Shown piece by piece: positions 54,472-62,375 of a stretch of 64,000 nucleotides of DNA (position 1 is its first letter; every line of letters begins with the position of its first letter). A program made the translations under genes and the position numbers. The DNA comes from Parvularcula sp038749595 (GTDB lineage Bacteria; Pseudomonadota; Alphaproteobacteria; Caulobacterales; Parvularculaceae), in NCBI GenBank assembly GCA_038749595.1, contig JBCDHW010000009.1, positions 43,663 to 107,662 of the forward strand, read 5' to 3'. The notes beneath the pieces are model-generated. The model did not search any database. It saw nothing but the letters and a program-made list of their open reading frames with translations, and was not told the DNA's origin.

Positions 54472-55467
54472 ATGGCGCGTAAGAAGATCCTCGCCAGTGC
54501 CGTCACCGCCGCGCGCGATGCTGTCCAAACCACTGAGCCGAAGACGCCGCAAATCAACCCGTTTGCCCAGAGGGAAGGGGCCTTGTCCGACATCGCGGCC
54601 GGTCGGGTCCGGGACGTGCGCTTGCGGATGGTGGACCCGAAAACCTGCCGGATGTGGGAGAAACACAACCGGATCTATGACCTCCTCGACAGCGAGAATT
54701 GCGCGGACCTGATCGGCTCCATCCGCGCCCAGGGGAAGCAGGAGATCGCTGCCGTGGTGCGCCGCTTGAAGGACGATCCTGAGGGCTTCGACTATGAAGT
54801 GATCTCCGGCGCGCGCCGGCATTTCGCGATCAGCTACCTCCGCGAAGAAGAGAACCGGAAGGAGCTCTTCTACCTGGTTGAGGTGCGCGATCTTGAGGAT
54901 GAGGAAGCCTTCCGCTTCGCCGATCTTGAGAACCGAGGCCGCCAGGACATCTCCGACTACGAGCGGGGGAGGGAGTATCTCAAAGCGCTGGGCGACTATT
55001 ACGGCGGGAACATGACCCGGATGGCCGAGCGGATGGAGGTCTCCAAGGCGCTGCTCTCGAGCTACATCTCGATCGCGAAGCTGCCGCGCGAGGTGCTCGA
55101 TGCCTACGGCGACCCCCGCGAAATCGCTGTGCGTCACGGCCAGCAGCTAAGCCCGCTGCTGAAAGGCACCACCCGGCCGATCGTGCTTGAGCGGGCAGCG
55201 GAGATTGCCAAAGCCCAGGACAAGGCCCGCGAAATCGGTGGCACGGTGCTGATGAACGGCGCTGAGGTGTTCAAGCTCTTAAAAGGCGCTGCGAAACCCG
55301 CGCCGAAGAAGCGGCAGGTGCGGGAAGGGAGCACAGCAGGGCTGCCATTCCTCACCGCCCGGCTCGAGGGCACATCGCTGAAGCTCGATATCGACATTGC
55401 CTCTAAGCCTAAGCCTGAAGAGCTCGCGGCGGCGGTGATCCGCGCTTACGATAAGCTTGTGAAGTAG
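54472..55467 (+). CDS. repB: RepB/ParB-type centromere-binding protein
   Basis: A 331-aa ParB-family protein. An N-terminal acidic segment (RKKILASAVTAAR, likely RepA-interacting) precedes the ParB core: VDPKTCRMWEKHNR, SIRAQGKQEIAAVVRR, VISGARRHFAISYL (the CTPase-type arginine box, here GARRH) and LENRGRQDISDYERGREYL, then the HTH (MTRMAERMEVSKALLSSYI). It should bind the three parS sites and slide as a CTP clamp. AAGGAGG lies 9 nt before the ATG. Ends close to the convergent TonB-like genes. Confidence 0.9.
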   Translation: MARKKILASAVTAARDAVQTTEPKTPQINPFAQREGALSDIAAGRVRDVRLRMVDPKTCRMWEKHNRIYDLLDSENCADLIGSIRAQGKQEIAAVVRRLKDDPEGFDYEVISGARRHFAISYLREEENRKELFYLVEVRDLEDEEAFRFADLENRGRQDISDYERGREYLKALGDYYGGNMTRMAERMEVSKALLSSYISIAKLPREVLDAYGDPREIAVRHGQQLSPLLKGTTRPIVLERAAEIAKAQDKAREIGGTVLMNGAEVFKLLKGAAKPAPKKRQVREGSTAGLPFLTARLEGTSLKLDIDIASKPKPEELAAAVIRAYDKLVK

Positions 55468-55495
55468 GCGGCCGCAGCGTTCGTTCGTGTGCTGA

Positions 55496-55933
55496 TTACT
55501 GAGCCTCGCTAACGGCGCCGTCGTTCTGCGTTGCGGCATCTTTTTCGAAGTCGAAAGCGAACAGCACCCGCACGCCTTTCCGCCGCGCGAGCTCTCCGTC
55601 CACCTGCCGCGGCGGATAGCGCCATTCCCGCACCGTCTGCAGCGCCGGTTCGTCAAGGCACGGCATCGTCGAGCGGAAGATCCGAGCGTTTTCGACAAAC
55701 CCGTCCACCGCCGTTTCAAGCTCAACCTCGACCAGAGCCTGCACCACGCCTACCGCGTCGGTGAAGCACGTCTCAAAGTTCTCAAAGTCGGTGCGCACCA
55801 GCGGCTGCGCCGTCGGTTCAAACACCACAGGCACCTCCTTGGGCTGAGAAGCACACGCCGCCGCGAGGAGGGCGCTAGTCAGCGCGAAGAAAGACGATCG
55901 AGGCCTCAAGGCCGTAACTCCAAAGAGCTTCAC
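55496..55933 (-). CDS. TonB C-terminal-domain lipoprotein, short
   Basis: A 145-aa protein with a lipoprotein signal (FFALTSALLAAAC) and then a TonB-like C-terminal domain (EVELETAVDGFVENARI, VREWRYPPRQV, VRVLFAFDFE). GTG 55933 is one start, overlapping the upstream gene by 59 bp; TTG 55909 is another. Without a cytoplasmic anchor it cannot be a normal energy transducer. Third of three tandem paralogs. Function unknown; a periplasmic TonB-like partner is possible. Confidence 0.6.
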   Translation of the reverse strand: MKLFGVTALRPRSSFFALTSALLAAACASQPKEVPVVFEPTAQPLVRTDFENFETCFTDAVGVVQALVEVELETAVDGFVENARIFRSTMPCLDEPALQTVREWRYPPRQVDGELARRKGVRVLFAFDFEKDAATQNDGAVSEAQ

Positions 55934-56501
55934 CGCGTTCGAGTCTGGGGTTCCAGCGGAAGGTTGCAAGGTAATCCGCTGCAATCTCCCCGAAGCAGGG
56001 TGTGCTCGCGGCCAGAACCGCAATGTTCTGCGGCTTCCCCTCCGGATCCACATCGTGGGCGAGGTTGACCGTGGCCTCGGCGAGGTCAGGCGTTCGGGCG
56101 AAGCAGCGCGCGATCCGCCGCCGCTTCCCTGCTGAAACATCCGGTATTCGCTTCGGTTCGCCGAGGATCCGATCGATCCGCTTTTCGTCAACAAGCGCAC
56201 TTAGATCGTCCTGTAATTCAAGCGGGGGAAGGACGATTTCTCCGCTCGGCCGCTCGTCAAGTTGCGGCGCGTCTGGCTTTCCGAAGATGTCGGGATCGAT
56301 CTTTGGAGGCCCGGGTATACTCACGTTTACACTACCGAGCCGCCCGATAGTGATCACCAAATCAGCTTCGTCCGTAAAGACTTCGACCGGGACCTCGCGC
56401 CCGTTTTCTTCGGGGGGCGGGGTGTCAGCTACCCGTATCGAAAAGGCAAAGGCCGCGACCGCGAGGAGGACGGCGGCGGCCAGAAATATCCTCGCGGGCA
56501 T
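55875..56501 (-). CDS. TonB-like protein, second of three
   Basis: A 208-aa protein with an N-terminal membrane helix (MPARIFLAAAVLLAVAAFAFSI), a proline-containing linker and a C-terminal TonB-type domain (EATVNLAHDVDPEG, ATFRWNPRLERGEALWSYGLEASIVFLRAD). Two cysteines (RCF, TPCF) in the C-terminal domain match those of its neighbour and may pair. It follows the first paralog by 8 nt. Confidence 0.7.
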   Translation of the reverse strand: MPARIFLAAAVLLAVAAFAFSIRVADTPPPEENGREVPVEVFTDEADLVITIGRLGSVNVSIPGPPKIDPDIFGKPDAPQLDERPSGEIVLPPLELQDDLSALVDEKRIDRILGEPKRIPDVSAGKRRRIARCFARTPDLAEATVNLAHDVDPEGKPQNIAVLAASTPCFGEIAADYLATFRWNPRLERGEALWSYGLEASIVFLRAD

Positions 56502-56509
56502 GGGCCGTG

Positions 56510-57106
56510 CTACTCTGCGAGCTGGTAGACGATGGTCGTTTCAACGCCGTAACGCCAGACGTTCTCGCCTTTTTCCAGCTTCGGAGCATAGCGCCAACGC
56601 TGGACCGCGCGCCGGGCCGAGGACTCGAAACACCGATCGGTGGAGGAGACCACTTCAATGTTGGACGTCTCACCCGTCGGGGTCACATCAAAGCGCAAAC
56701 GCACACGCTGCTCGCCGCTCGTTCTGCTATCGAAACAACGCTCGAACCCTGATGGCTCGACCCGAACCAGGGGCTGGGCATCACGGTCGGGAACGGTGAG
56801 CTCGATTTTCGTTCCCGTCCCATCGGGACGCGGCGGAAGCGGATCACCATCAGTCAAATCGCCCGGCGTGATCGCATCGCGGGGTTCCTCCGGGGGAGGG
56901 GGTGGCTGGTCAGGCAGATCAGGCCGTACTGCCGAAGGACGCTCAATTTCAGACTCTTCGAAATCCGGTGTGATCGTGACAACGACCGGATCCTTTGGAT
57001 CACCATCGACGACGTCGTCGGTCAAAATGAGGCCGTTCATCACAAGGAACAGAACGACCACCACGAGAGCCGCAATCGGAAGCCCTAAAATCAAGCGCCA
57101 GGACAT
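56510..57106 (-). CDS. TonB-like protein, first of three
   Basis: A 198-aa protein: an N-terminal membrane helix (LILGLPIAALVVVVLFLVM), a periplasmic linker rich in proline and acidic residues (DLPDQPPPPPEEP), and a C-terminal TonB domain (VRLRFDVTPTGETSNIEV, RWRYAPKLEKGENVWRYGVETTIVY). The order is that of energy-transducing TonB, though no ExbB/ExbD or receptor gene is near. Its ATG lies upstream of the met promoter on the other strand, so the region between is a divergent intergenic region. Confidence 0.75.
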   Translation of the reverse strand: MSWRLILGLPIAALVVVVLFLVMNGLILTDDVVDGDPKDPVVVTITPDFEESEIERPSAVRPDLPDQPPPPPEEPRDAITPGDLTDGDPLPPRPDGTGTKIELTVPDRDAQPLVRVEPSGFERCFDSRTSGEQRVRLRFDVTPTGETSNIEVVSSTDRCFESSARRAVQRWRYAPKLEKGENVWRYGVETTIVYQLAE

Positions 57107-57242
57107 GAAAATCTCCCATCAATCCCAGCCAAAACCGTCGGGCCTTCAGGTGGATGGTGTCAAGTTGTCCGGGCAGGGTGCGCCAGCACACAAGAGCGTG
57201 ACCACTTGGGCAGCAGAAGACCAAGGGAGGGAAAGCGAGGCG

Positions 57243-57271
57243 TTGACTTCCTCACACGGCGAGAGCATTGA
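57243..57271 (+). promoter_or_regulatory. Probable promoter of the metX-metB operon
   Basis: TTGACT (57243-57248), a 17-bp spacer and CATTGA (57266-57271) make a good sigma-70 promoter. Transcription would begin near 57278, just before the SAM-II candidate. The rest of the 322-bp gap 57107-57428 shows nothing else I can name. Confidence 0.55.
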
Positions 57272-57282
57272 GGCGCCAGCGC

Positions 57283-57336
57283 CGATTTGACCTCTTAGCT
57301 TGCGGGGCGCTCTATAAGTGTCGCTAAAGCAAGGGG
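57283..57336 (+). promoter_or_regulatory. SAM-II riboswitch candidate
   Basis: GATTTGACC (57283-57291), then GCTTGC (about 57298-57303), GGGGCGC, TATAAGTGTCGCTAAAGC and AAGGGG (57331-57336) follow the order of conserved blocks in SAM-II riboswitches of Alphaproteobacteria, with the GCTAAA and AAGGGG ends typical. The stem CTTGC/GCAAG is visible. It lies about 90 nt before metX, the usual target. SAM binding would turn the operon off by blocking translation start. Confidence 0.75.
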
Positions 57337-57428
57337 TGCGGTCGTTCTCGTAGGTACGCGTAGCCGACACTGCACACGTGCTTTCCCCGCAAGCTGATGG
57401 CCAACTGGCGCTCATAATGGAGCGAGCT

Positions 57429-58415
57429 ATGAGCCTGTCAGCGCTAAGCAACGGCAACGCCGAAGATATTCCGTATACTTATGGTCCTCGTGGGGACAGT
57501 ATCCGCCACGACGTTGTCATGCCCATTGCCGATGAATGGCGGGCACGAAGTGGCGATCGCTTGGAGGGGGAAACCGTCCGCCTCCGGCTCGTCGGGCAAG
57601 CTCAGAGTCCCGCCATCCTTGTGCTCGGAGGCATTTCAGCGGGCCGGCATGTGACCAGTCAGGACCAGGGCTGGTGGAAAGATCTCGCCGGGCCCGGACG
57701 GGCGCTGGATACCGACCGCGCACTGATCATCGGTGCCGATCTGCCGCCCGAACGCAAAGGCGAGCCAAAGCTTCTGTGTCCTGAGGACTTTGCGCGCCTG
57801 TTGGCCGATGCACTTGATGAGGCGGGCATCACGCACATCGCCGCCTTCGTTGGCTCCAGTTTTGGCGGCATGGTCGGCCTTTCGTTCGCGCGCCTTTATC
57901 CGGAGCGGGTGGGCAAGCTGGTCGTGCTTTGTGCAGGCCACCGCCCTTCGCCCATGGCGGCGGCGGTCCGCCATGTACAGCGAGAAATCCTCTCGCTCAC
58001 GGAAGGGACAAACCGCGAGGCGGACGGCGTGGCGCTGGCCCGGAAGTTGGCGATGACCACCTATCGCACCACAGAAGAGTTTGACCGCCGGTTTGCGCGT
58101 GGCGCGGATGAATGCGTCTTCAGCTATCTTGAGCATCACGGCGCGAAGTACCGCGATACTGTTTCGTCTTGCCGGTTTCAGACCTTTTCTGCTGCTATCG
58201 ATGCGCACACGGAGGACCCATCGAACATCACGGTGCTCACCTCGGTAATTGCCTCGGACACCGACCGGCTGGTGCCTTTAGCCATTACCCATGAGTTGGC
58301 GGCGCGCCTGCCAAGGCTTGAACGGTACGACGTTCTTCGCTCTCCCTATGGTCACGATGCTTTCTTGAAAGAACCCCAGGCGATTGGGGCTCTGCTGAAG
58401 AGGATGTTGTCATGA
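57429..58415 (+). CDS. metX: Homoserine O-acyltransferase family (MetX-like)
   Basis: A 328-aa alpha/beta hydrolase-fold acyltransferase: nucleophile Ser in GSSFGG, catalytic Asp in ASDTDRLVP and His in YGHDAF. It acylates homoserine with acetyl- or succinyl-CoA in methionine synthesis; the protein is somewhat shorter than usual MetX (about 370 aa), so donor choice is open. ATG 57429 follows GGAG 6 nt upstream; ATG 57417 is an alternative. It lies behind a SAM-II candidate and overlaps metB by 4 bp. Confidence 0.85.
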   Translation: MSLSALSNGNAEDIPYTYGPRGDSIRHDVVMPIADEWRARSGDRLEGETVRLRLVGQAQSPAILVLGGISAGRHVTSQDQGWWKDLAGPGRALDTDRALIIGADLPPERKGEPKLLCPEDFARLLADALDEAGITHIAAFVGSSFGGMVGLSFARLYPERVGKLVVLCAGHRPSPMAAAVRHVQREILSLTEGTNREADGVALARKLAMTTYRTTEEFDRRFARGADECVFSYLEHHGAKYRDTVSSCRFQTFSAAIDAHTEDPSNITVLTSVIASDTDRLVPLAITHELAARLPRLERYDVLRSPYGHDAFLKEPQAIGALLKRMLS

Positions 58416-59569
58416 CCGAAAAGCGAAAACCTGGGACGATCCTCGCCCGCCATGCGGTGGCAACCGACGAAGCGTTCGGCGCGGTGGCGCCGCCGCTTTC
58501 CCTGTCGACGACGTTTCGATGGAACGATGCCGCGGAAAAGCCCGGTTACGATTACGCCCGGCGGGCCACCCCCAACCGCGACCAGTTGACGGCCTGTCTT
58601 GCAGAGCTGGAGGGATCGGCGGGCGGCGTGGTCACCGCCAGCGGCATGGCGGCGATCGACGTGTGCCTCAACCTCGTCTCGCCGGGCGACTTGGTGGTGG
58701 CGCCCCACGATTGCTACGGCGGGACCCATCGGCTGCTGACCCATAAAGCCCGGCGCGGCCTGTTCGAGGTTCATTTTGCTGACCTGACCGATCCTGCTCA
58801 ACGCAAGGCGGCGTTCGCGCGCCGGCCGAAATTGGCCTACCTTGAGACCCCATCGAACCCGCTGATGCGGATCACTGACCTCAGGGCCGCCGCCGAAGAG
58901 GCGAGGGCGGTGGGGTGCCTGACGGTGGCGGACAACACCTTCCTTTCACCGATTTTCCAGAACCCTTTGGCGCTCGGCTGTGACCTCGTGGTGCATTCCA
59001 CGACCAAGTTCATTGCGGGGCACAGCGATGTCGTGGGCGGGATCGTTTTGGCCAAGGAACAATCGCTGGCTGAGGAGCTGGCTTGGTGGGCGAACTGCAC
59101 GGGATGTACTGGCCCAGCGTTTGACAGCTGGCTGACCCTCCGCGGCGTTCGGACCTTGAAAGTGCGCCAAGAGGCGCAGCAAGCCACGGCATTGCGTCTG
59201 GCACAGGAGCTGGATTCGGATCCCAGGGTCGCGCGGGTCTTCTACCCGGGTCTCGAGAGCCATCCGCAGTTTGCGCTGGCGAAGTCCCAGCAGAACGGTC
59301 CGGGCTCGATGGTCAGTGTCGAGCTTGCTGCTGGGCTCGATGTTGGCCGATTTCTCGCCGCTCTCGACGTTGTGACCTTAGCGGAGTCGCTTGGCGGCTT
59401 TGAAAGCCTGGTCTGCGTTCCCGACAGCATGACCCACGCCGGGATGGAGGAGGCCGCACGGCGGGAAGCGGGGATTACGCCAGGTTTGTTGCGCTTTTCC
59501 ATAGGCTTGGAGGATGAAAACGACCTTTTGGCGGATATCCAAAGGGGGCTTGCCGCCGCACGCGCGTGA
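58412..59569 (+). CDS. metB: Cystathionine gamma-synthase / O-acylhomoserine sulfhydrylase family
   Basis: A 385-aa PLP enzyme of the Cys/Met metabolism family. The PLP Lys is in HSTTKFIAGHSDVVGG; LETPSNPLMRITD, VADNTFLSP and FESLVCVPDSMTHA are other family marks. It takes the MetX product, with cysteine (MetB) or sulfide (MetZ) as the second substrate; sequence alone does not decide, and I keep metB as a working label. It overlaps metX (ATGA), so both come under the SAM switch. Confidence 0.82.
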   Translation: MTEKRKPGTILARHAVATDEAFGAVAPPLSLSTTFRWNDAAEKPGYDYARRATPNRDQLTACLAELEGSAGGVVTASGMAAIDVCLNLVSPGDLVVAPHDCYGGTHRLLTHKARRGLFEVHFADLTDPAQRKAAFARRPKLAYLETPSNPLMRITDLRAAAEEARAVGCLTVADNTFLSPIFQNPLALGCDLVVHSTTKFIAGHSDVVGGIVLAKEQSLAEELAWWANCTGCTGPAFDSWLTLRGVRTLKVRQEAQQATALRLAQELDSDPRVARVFYPGLESHPQFALAKSQQNGPGSMVSVELAAGLDVGRFLAALDVVTLAESLGGFESLVCVPDSMTHAGMEEAARREAGITPGLLRFSIGLEDENDLLADIQRGLAAARA

Positions 59570-59640
59570 CGCGGAAGCAACAGCATTAACGACTTCCTGC
59601 CTCAAAAGACTCGTTTCGGGGCAGAAAAATGCGCAATGGG

Positions 59641-59656
59641 GTTGCCCCGTGGCAAC
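59641..59656 (+). terminator. Weak hairpin after metB
   Basis: GTTGCC-CCGT-GGCAAC followed only by TTTAGCTT: a short hairpin 72 nt past the metB stop. Could be a weak terminator of the met operon. Confidence 0.35.
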
Positions 59657-59737
59657 TTTAGCTTCATCTCTTCAGTGCAGAGCAACATTTGAGGGTGCAA
59701 GGCCCTCCTAACGTGGTGGAACGAGAGATTTTGAGCG

Positions 59738-59893
59738 ATGTTGAGCGACCGAGTGACAGGGAAAGCCCCAAAGGACGGCGATAACCGGGCTCGCAAGCTT
59801 CCGCTCAAAGGCGCACCAAAACGCCAAGCGGACGCTGCAAACGATGGCTCCCGCGGCGAAGACTTCTCCCGGTTCATGCCCGCCTGCCCCTGA
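59738..59893 (+). CDS. Possible small basic protein (51 aa), unproven
   Basis: An ATG at 59738 opens a 51-codon frame ending at TGA 59891: basic and proline-containing, beginning MLSDRVTGKAPKDGDNRARK and ending in FMPACP. A GAGAG stretch lies 9-10 nt upstream. I recognise no family. It is the only candidate gene in the 471-bp gap 59570-60040, which also holds the GAGGG/CCCTC hairpin at 59691-59707. Confidence 0.3.
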   Translation: MLSDRVTGKAPKDGDNRARKLPLKGAPKRQADAANDGSRGEDFSRFMPACP

Positions 59894-60040
59894 GCAAACG
59901 TCGCTTCAGCGTTGAGCCGTTCCCGCGCGGTGGCGCTTGAACAGTTCAGTCGCTGTCCAGTGACACTCCGCGTCTCTGTTCAAAGCGCGCGAAGTTCGGC
60001 ATGACCTACCCTTTGCAGAAGCAACCGGAGGATCTGTGCT

Positions 60041-61228
60041 GTGACCGATTTTATGTCCCGGTTGGAACCGGCCGCGCCCGACGCGCTCTTGTCGCTTATG
60101 CTTGCTGCGCGGGAGGATGATCGGCCTACGAAAGCGGATCTCAGCGTTGGTATCTATAAAGACAAAACAGGTGCGACGCCGGTTCTGCAATCGGTCGCGG
60201 CCGCCGAAGACTTAATTCTCCGTACACAGACGACCAAAGCCTACGAAAGTCCTCAAGGCAATCCCATATTCTGCGCTGAGGTGGAAACTCTGACCATGGG
60301 GCGGCGTGACGATCGGCGCGCCGTTTTCATGACTCCAGGCGGCTCTGGCGCGCTGTTTATCGCGTTTCGGTTGGCGGCCAGCATGGCGCAAGGCGCAACG
60401 GTTTGGATGAGCGATCCGACTTGGCCGAACCACCGCGGCATTGTTGGATCCGCTGGGTTCGCAATTGAATCGTTCCCGTACCAAAAATCCGAAGACGGAT
60501 CAGTCGACGTTGAGGCGATGCTCGACGCCCTCGAGCGCGCGCAGGCTGGTGACATCGTGCTGCTGCAAGGTGCCTGTCACAATCCAACGGGTACGGATTT
60601 GTCCGCCGACGGTTGGAAGGCGGTTGCCGATTTTGTCTTGCGTAACAAGCTGTTGCCCGTTGTTGACGTGGCTTATCAAGGCTTTGCGATCGGGTTGGAC
60701 GAGGACATGGCGCCCATTCGCGCGCTTTTTGACGCAGTGCCCGAGGCGATGCTGACGTTCTCCTGTTCAAAGAATTTCGGTCTCTACCGTGACCGTGTGG
60801 GTGCACTGATTGTTCAAGCGGCCGACGCGTCGACGTGTGATGTCGCCAAGAGTCAGACATCCGCAACCGTGCGAACGGCCTATTCCATGCCACCTGCGCA
60901 CGGCGCGGCAATCGTTGCGACCATCCTTACGGATGATAGTCTTCGTAAGCAGTGGACGGACGAATTGACTTCCATGCGCCAGCGTTTGCGTACGTTGCGC
61001 GAAGGGTTCAATGCCGCTCTCATTGAGGCGACAGGGCGCAACAGTTTGATGCTGCATCGCGAGTACGGAATGTTCTCGGTACTGCCGATCAGTGCGGAAG
61101 CAACCCAGCTGATCCAAAAGGAGAGGGGCGTCTACTTGCCGACCTCCGGGCGGATCAATATTGCGGGGCTTAATGAAGATCGCCTGCAGGAGACCGCTGA
61201 AGCTCTGGCGCCGTACCTTTCCGACTAG
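60041..61228 (+). CDS. Aromatic/aspartate aminotransferase, class I
   Basis: A 395-aa PLP enzyme of the AspC/TyrB group. Motifs: VGIYKDKTG, ESPQGNP, HNPTGTDLS, VDVAYQGFA, SCSKNFGLYRDRVG (PLP Lys) and GRINIAGL (substrate Arg). GTG start behind GGAGGATCT. It transaminates aspartate or aromatic amino acids with 2-oxoglutarate; whether tyrB or aspC is not decided by eye. Confidence 0.88.
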   Translation: MTDFMSRLEPAAPDALLSLMLAAREDDRPTKADLSVGIYKDKTGATPVLQSVAAAEDLILRTQTTKAYESPQGNPIFCAEVETLTMGRRDDRRAVFMTPGGSGALFIAFRLAASMAQGATVWMSDPTWPNHRGIVGSAGFAIESFPYQKSEDGSVDVEAMLDALERAQAGDIVLLQGACHNPTGTDLSADGWKAVADFVLRNKLLPVVDVAYQGFAIGLDEDMAPIRALFDAVPEAMLTFSCSKNFGLYRDRVGALIVQAADASTCDVAKSQTSATVRTAYSMPPAHGAAIVATILTDDSLRKQWTDELTSMRQRLRTLREGFNAALIEATGRNSLMLHREYGMFSVLPISAEATQLIQKERGVYLPTSGRINIAGLNEDRLQETAEALAPYLSD

Positions 61229-61246
61229 ACTTTAATCGTTGGCAAA

Positions 61247-62299
61247 TCAGGATGTTGCCTCTGGCGTGGCCGCGCTTTGCGCTTCGTAGACGTCGAGCGC
61301 TTTTAGCCGTTCCGTCGCTTCTTTTTGGTCGAACGGGCGGGGTTCGAGGTTGCCAATACTCCGTGCACGGCTCGCGCGCCTGAGGGTCTCGCCGGTGAGG
61401 GGCTGCGCTGCCGCAGCGACGGCTTGCATGTCTTCCGGTTCGCCGTTGCAGTGGCAGATGATGTCGCATCCTGCCGCAAGCGCCTTGGCCGAACGTTCTT
61501 CAATCGTTCCGCCGAGAGCATTCATGTTGATGTCGTCTGAAATAATCAGCCCGTCATAACTCCACTCGGTACGGATCAACGTTTTGAGGATCGTTGGGGA
61601 CAACGTACCCGGAAGATTGGTATCGAGCTCTGTGTAAAGAACATGCGCCGTGAGCAGCATGGCCTCGCGTTGAAGCGCAAGAAATGGGGCGAAATCAACA
61701 TTCTCAAGCTCTGATCTCGTCGCCTTAACCACCGGCAGGGTCAGGTGGCTATCGGCGTCTCCGCGTCCGTGGCCCGGCGCGTGTTTGATCACCGGGGCCA
61801 TGCCGCCCTCTCTCAGGCCGATCGCGGTCGCTTTACCCAGATCACTTACAGAACGCGCATCGCGACCAAGGGCGCGGGACTGCAAGAACGGGTGGGCAGT
61901 CTCGGCCACCACATCTAACACGGGTGCGAAATTCGCATTGACCCCGAGCGGCTTCAGCTCGTCGGCGATCAGTCGGGCGTTGAGCCACGCGGCCTCGCAG
62001 CCAACTTCCGGGTCTTTGCGATAAAGCTCAGCAAGTTGATGACCCGCGGGAGGGTGCCGGAAGTGCTCGCCCTTAAAGCGCGCGACGCTCCCGCCTTCCT
62101 GATCGACAAACACCAACGCATCGGGATCGTCAGATGCTTCCCTCAGGGCATGTGTTAACGCCCGCACCTGCTCTGGGGTCTCGATGTTGCGGCCGAAGAG
62201 AATATACCCCCACGGGCGGACGTCTCGAAAAAACGCGCGCTCCCAGGCCGTGAGCGTGAGGCCGGAACAGCCGAAGAGAGAGGATGAGATATAGGCCAT
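61247..62299 (-). CDS. nagZ: Beta-N-acetylhexosaminidase
   Basis: A 350-aa GH3 enzyme without a C-terminal domain: VDQEGGSVARF, KHAPGHGRGDADSH (the His/Asp pair that acts as general acid) and IISDDINMNA (catalytic Asp). NagZ frees GlcNAc from 1,6-anhydromuropeptides in the cytoplasm, a step in peptidoglycan recycling. It precedes, by 76 bp on the same strand, nothing; nagA lies upstream in the same direction and supplies the next recycling step. Confidence 0.92.
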   Translation of the reverse strand: MAYISSSLFGCSGLTLTAWERAFFRDVRPWGYILFGRNIETPEQVRALTHALREASDDPDALVFVDQEGGSVARFKGEHFRHPPAGHQLAELYRKDPEVGCEAAWLNARLIADELKPLGVNANFAPVLDVVAETAHPFLQSRALGRDARSVSDLGKATAIGLREGGMAPVIKHAPGHGRGDADSHLTLPVVKATRSELENVDFAPFLALQREAMLLTAHVLYTELDTNLPGTLSPTILKTLIRTEWSYDGLIISDDINMNALGGTIEERSAKALAAGCDIICHCNGEPEDMQAVAAAAQPLTGETLRRASRARSIGNLEPRPFDQKEATERLKALDVYEAQSAATPEATS

Positions 62300-62375
62300 A
62301 AACTCTTGGAAGAAGTATAGGTCTCACGGAGATTAAGCCCGCATGAACAAGTGCACTTAATTCAGTAAGGAATCA

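Noticed and set aside
53979..54482. 167-codon plus-strand frame with repeated FNALN
   Set aside because: The repeats come from the parS palindromes; frame overlaps repA and repB and has no ribosome site or domain.
59691..59707. Hairpin resembling a SAM/SAH-type element
   Set aside because: Only a short stem and a CCTAACGTGG stretch; known cases are in Rhodobacterales before metK, which is not here.
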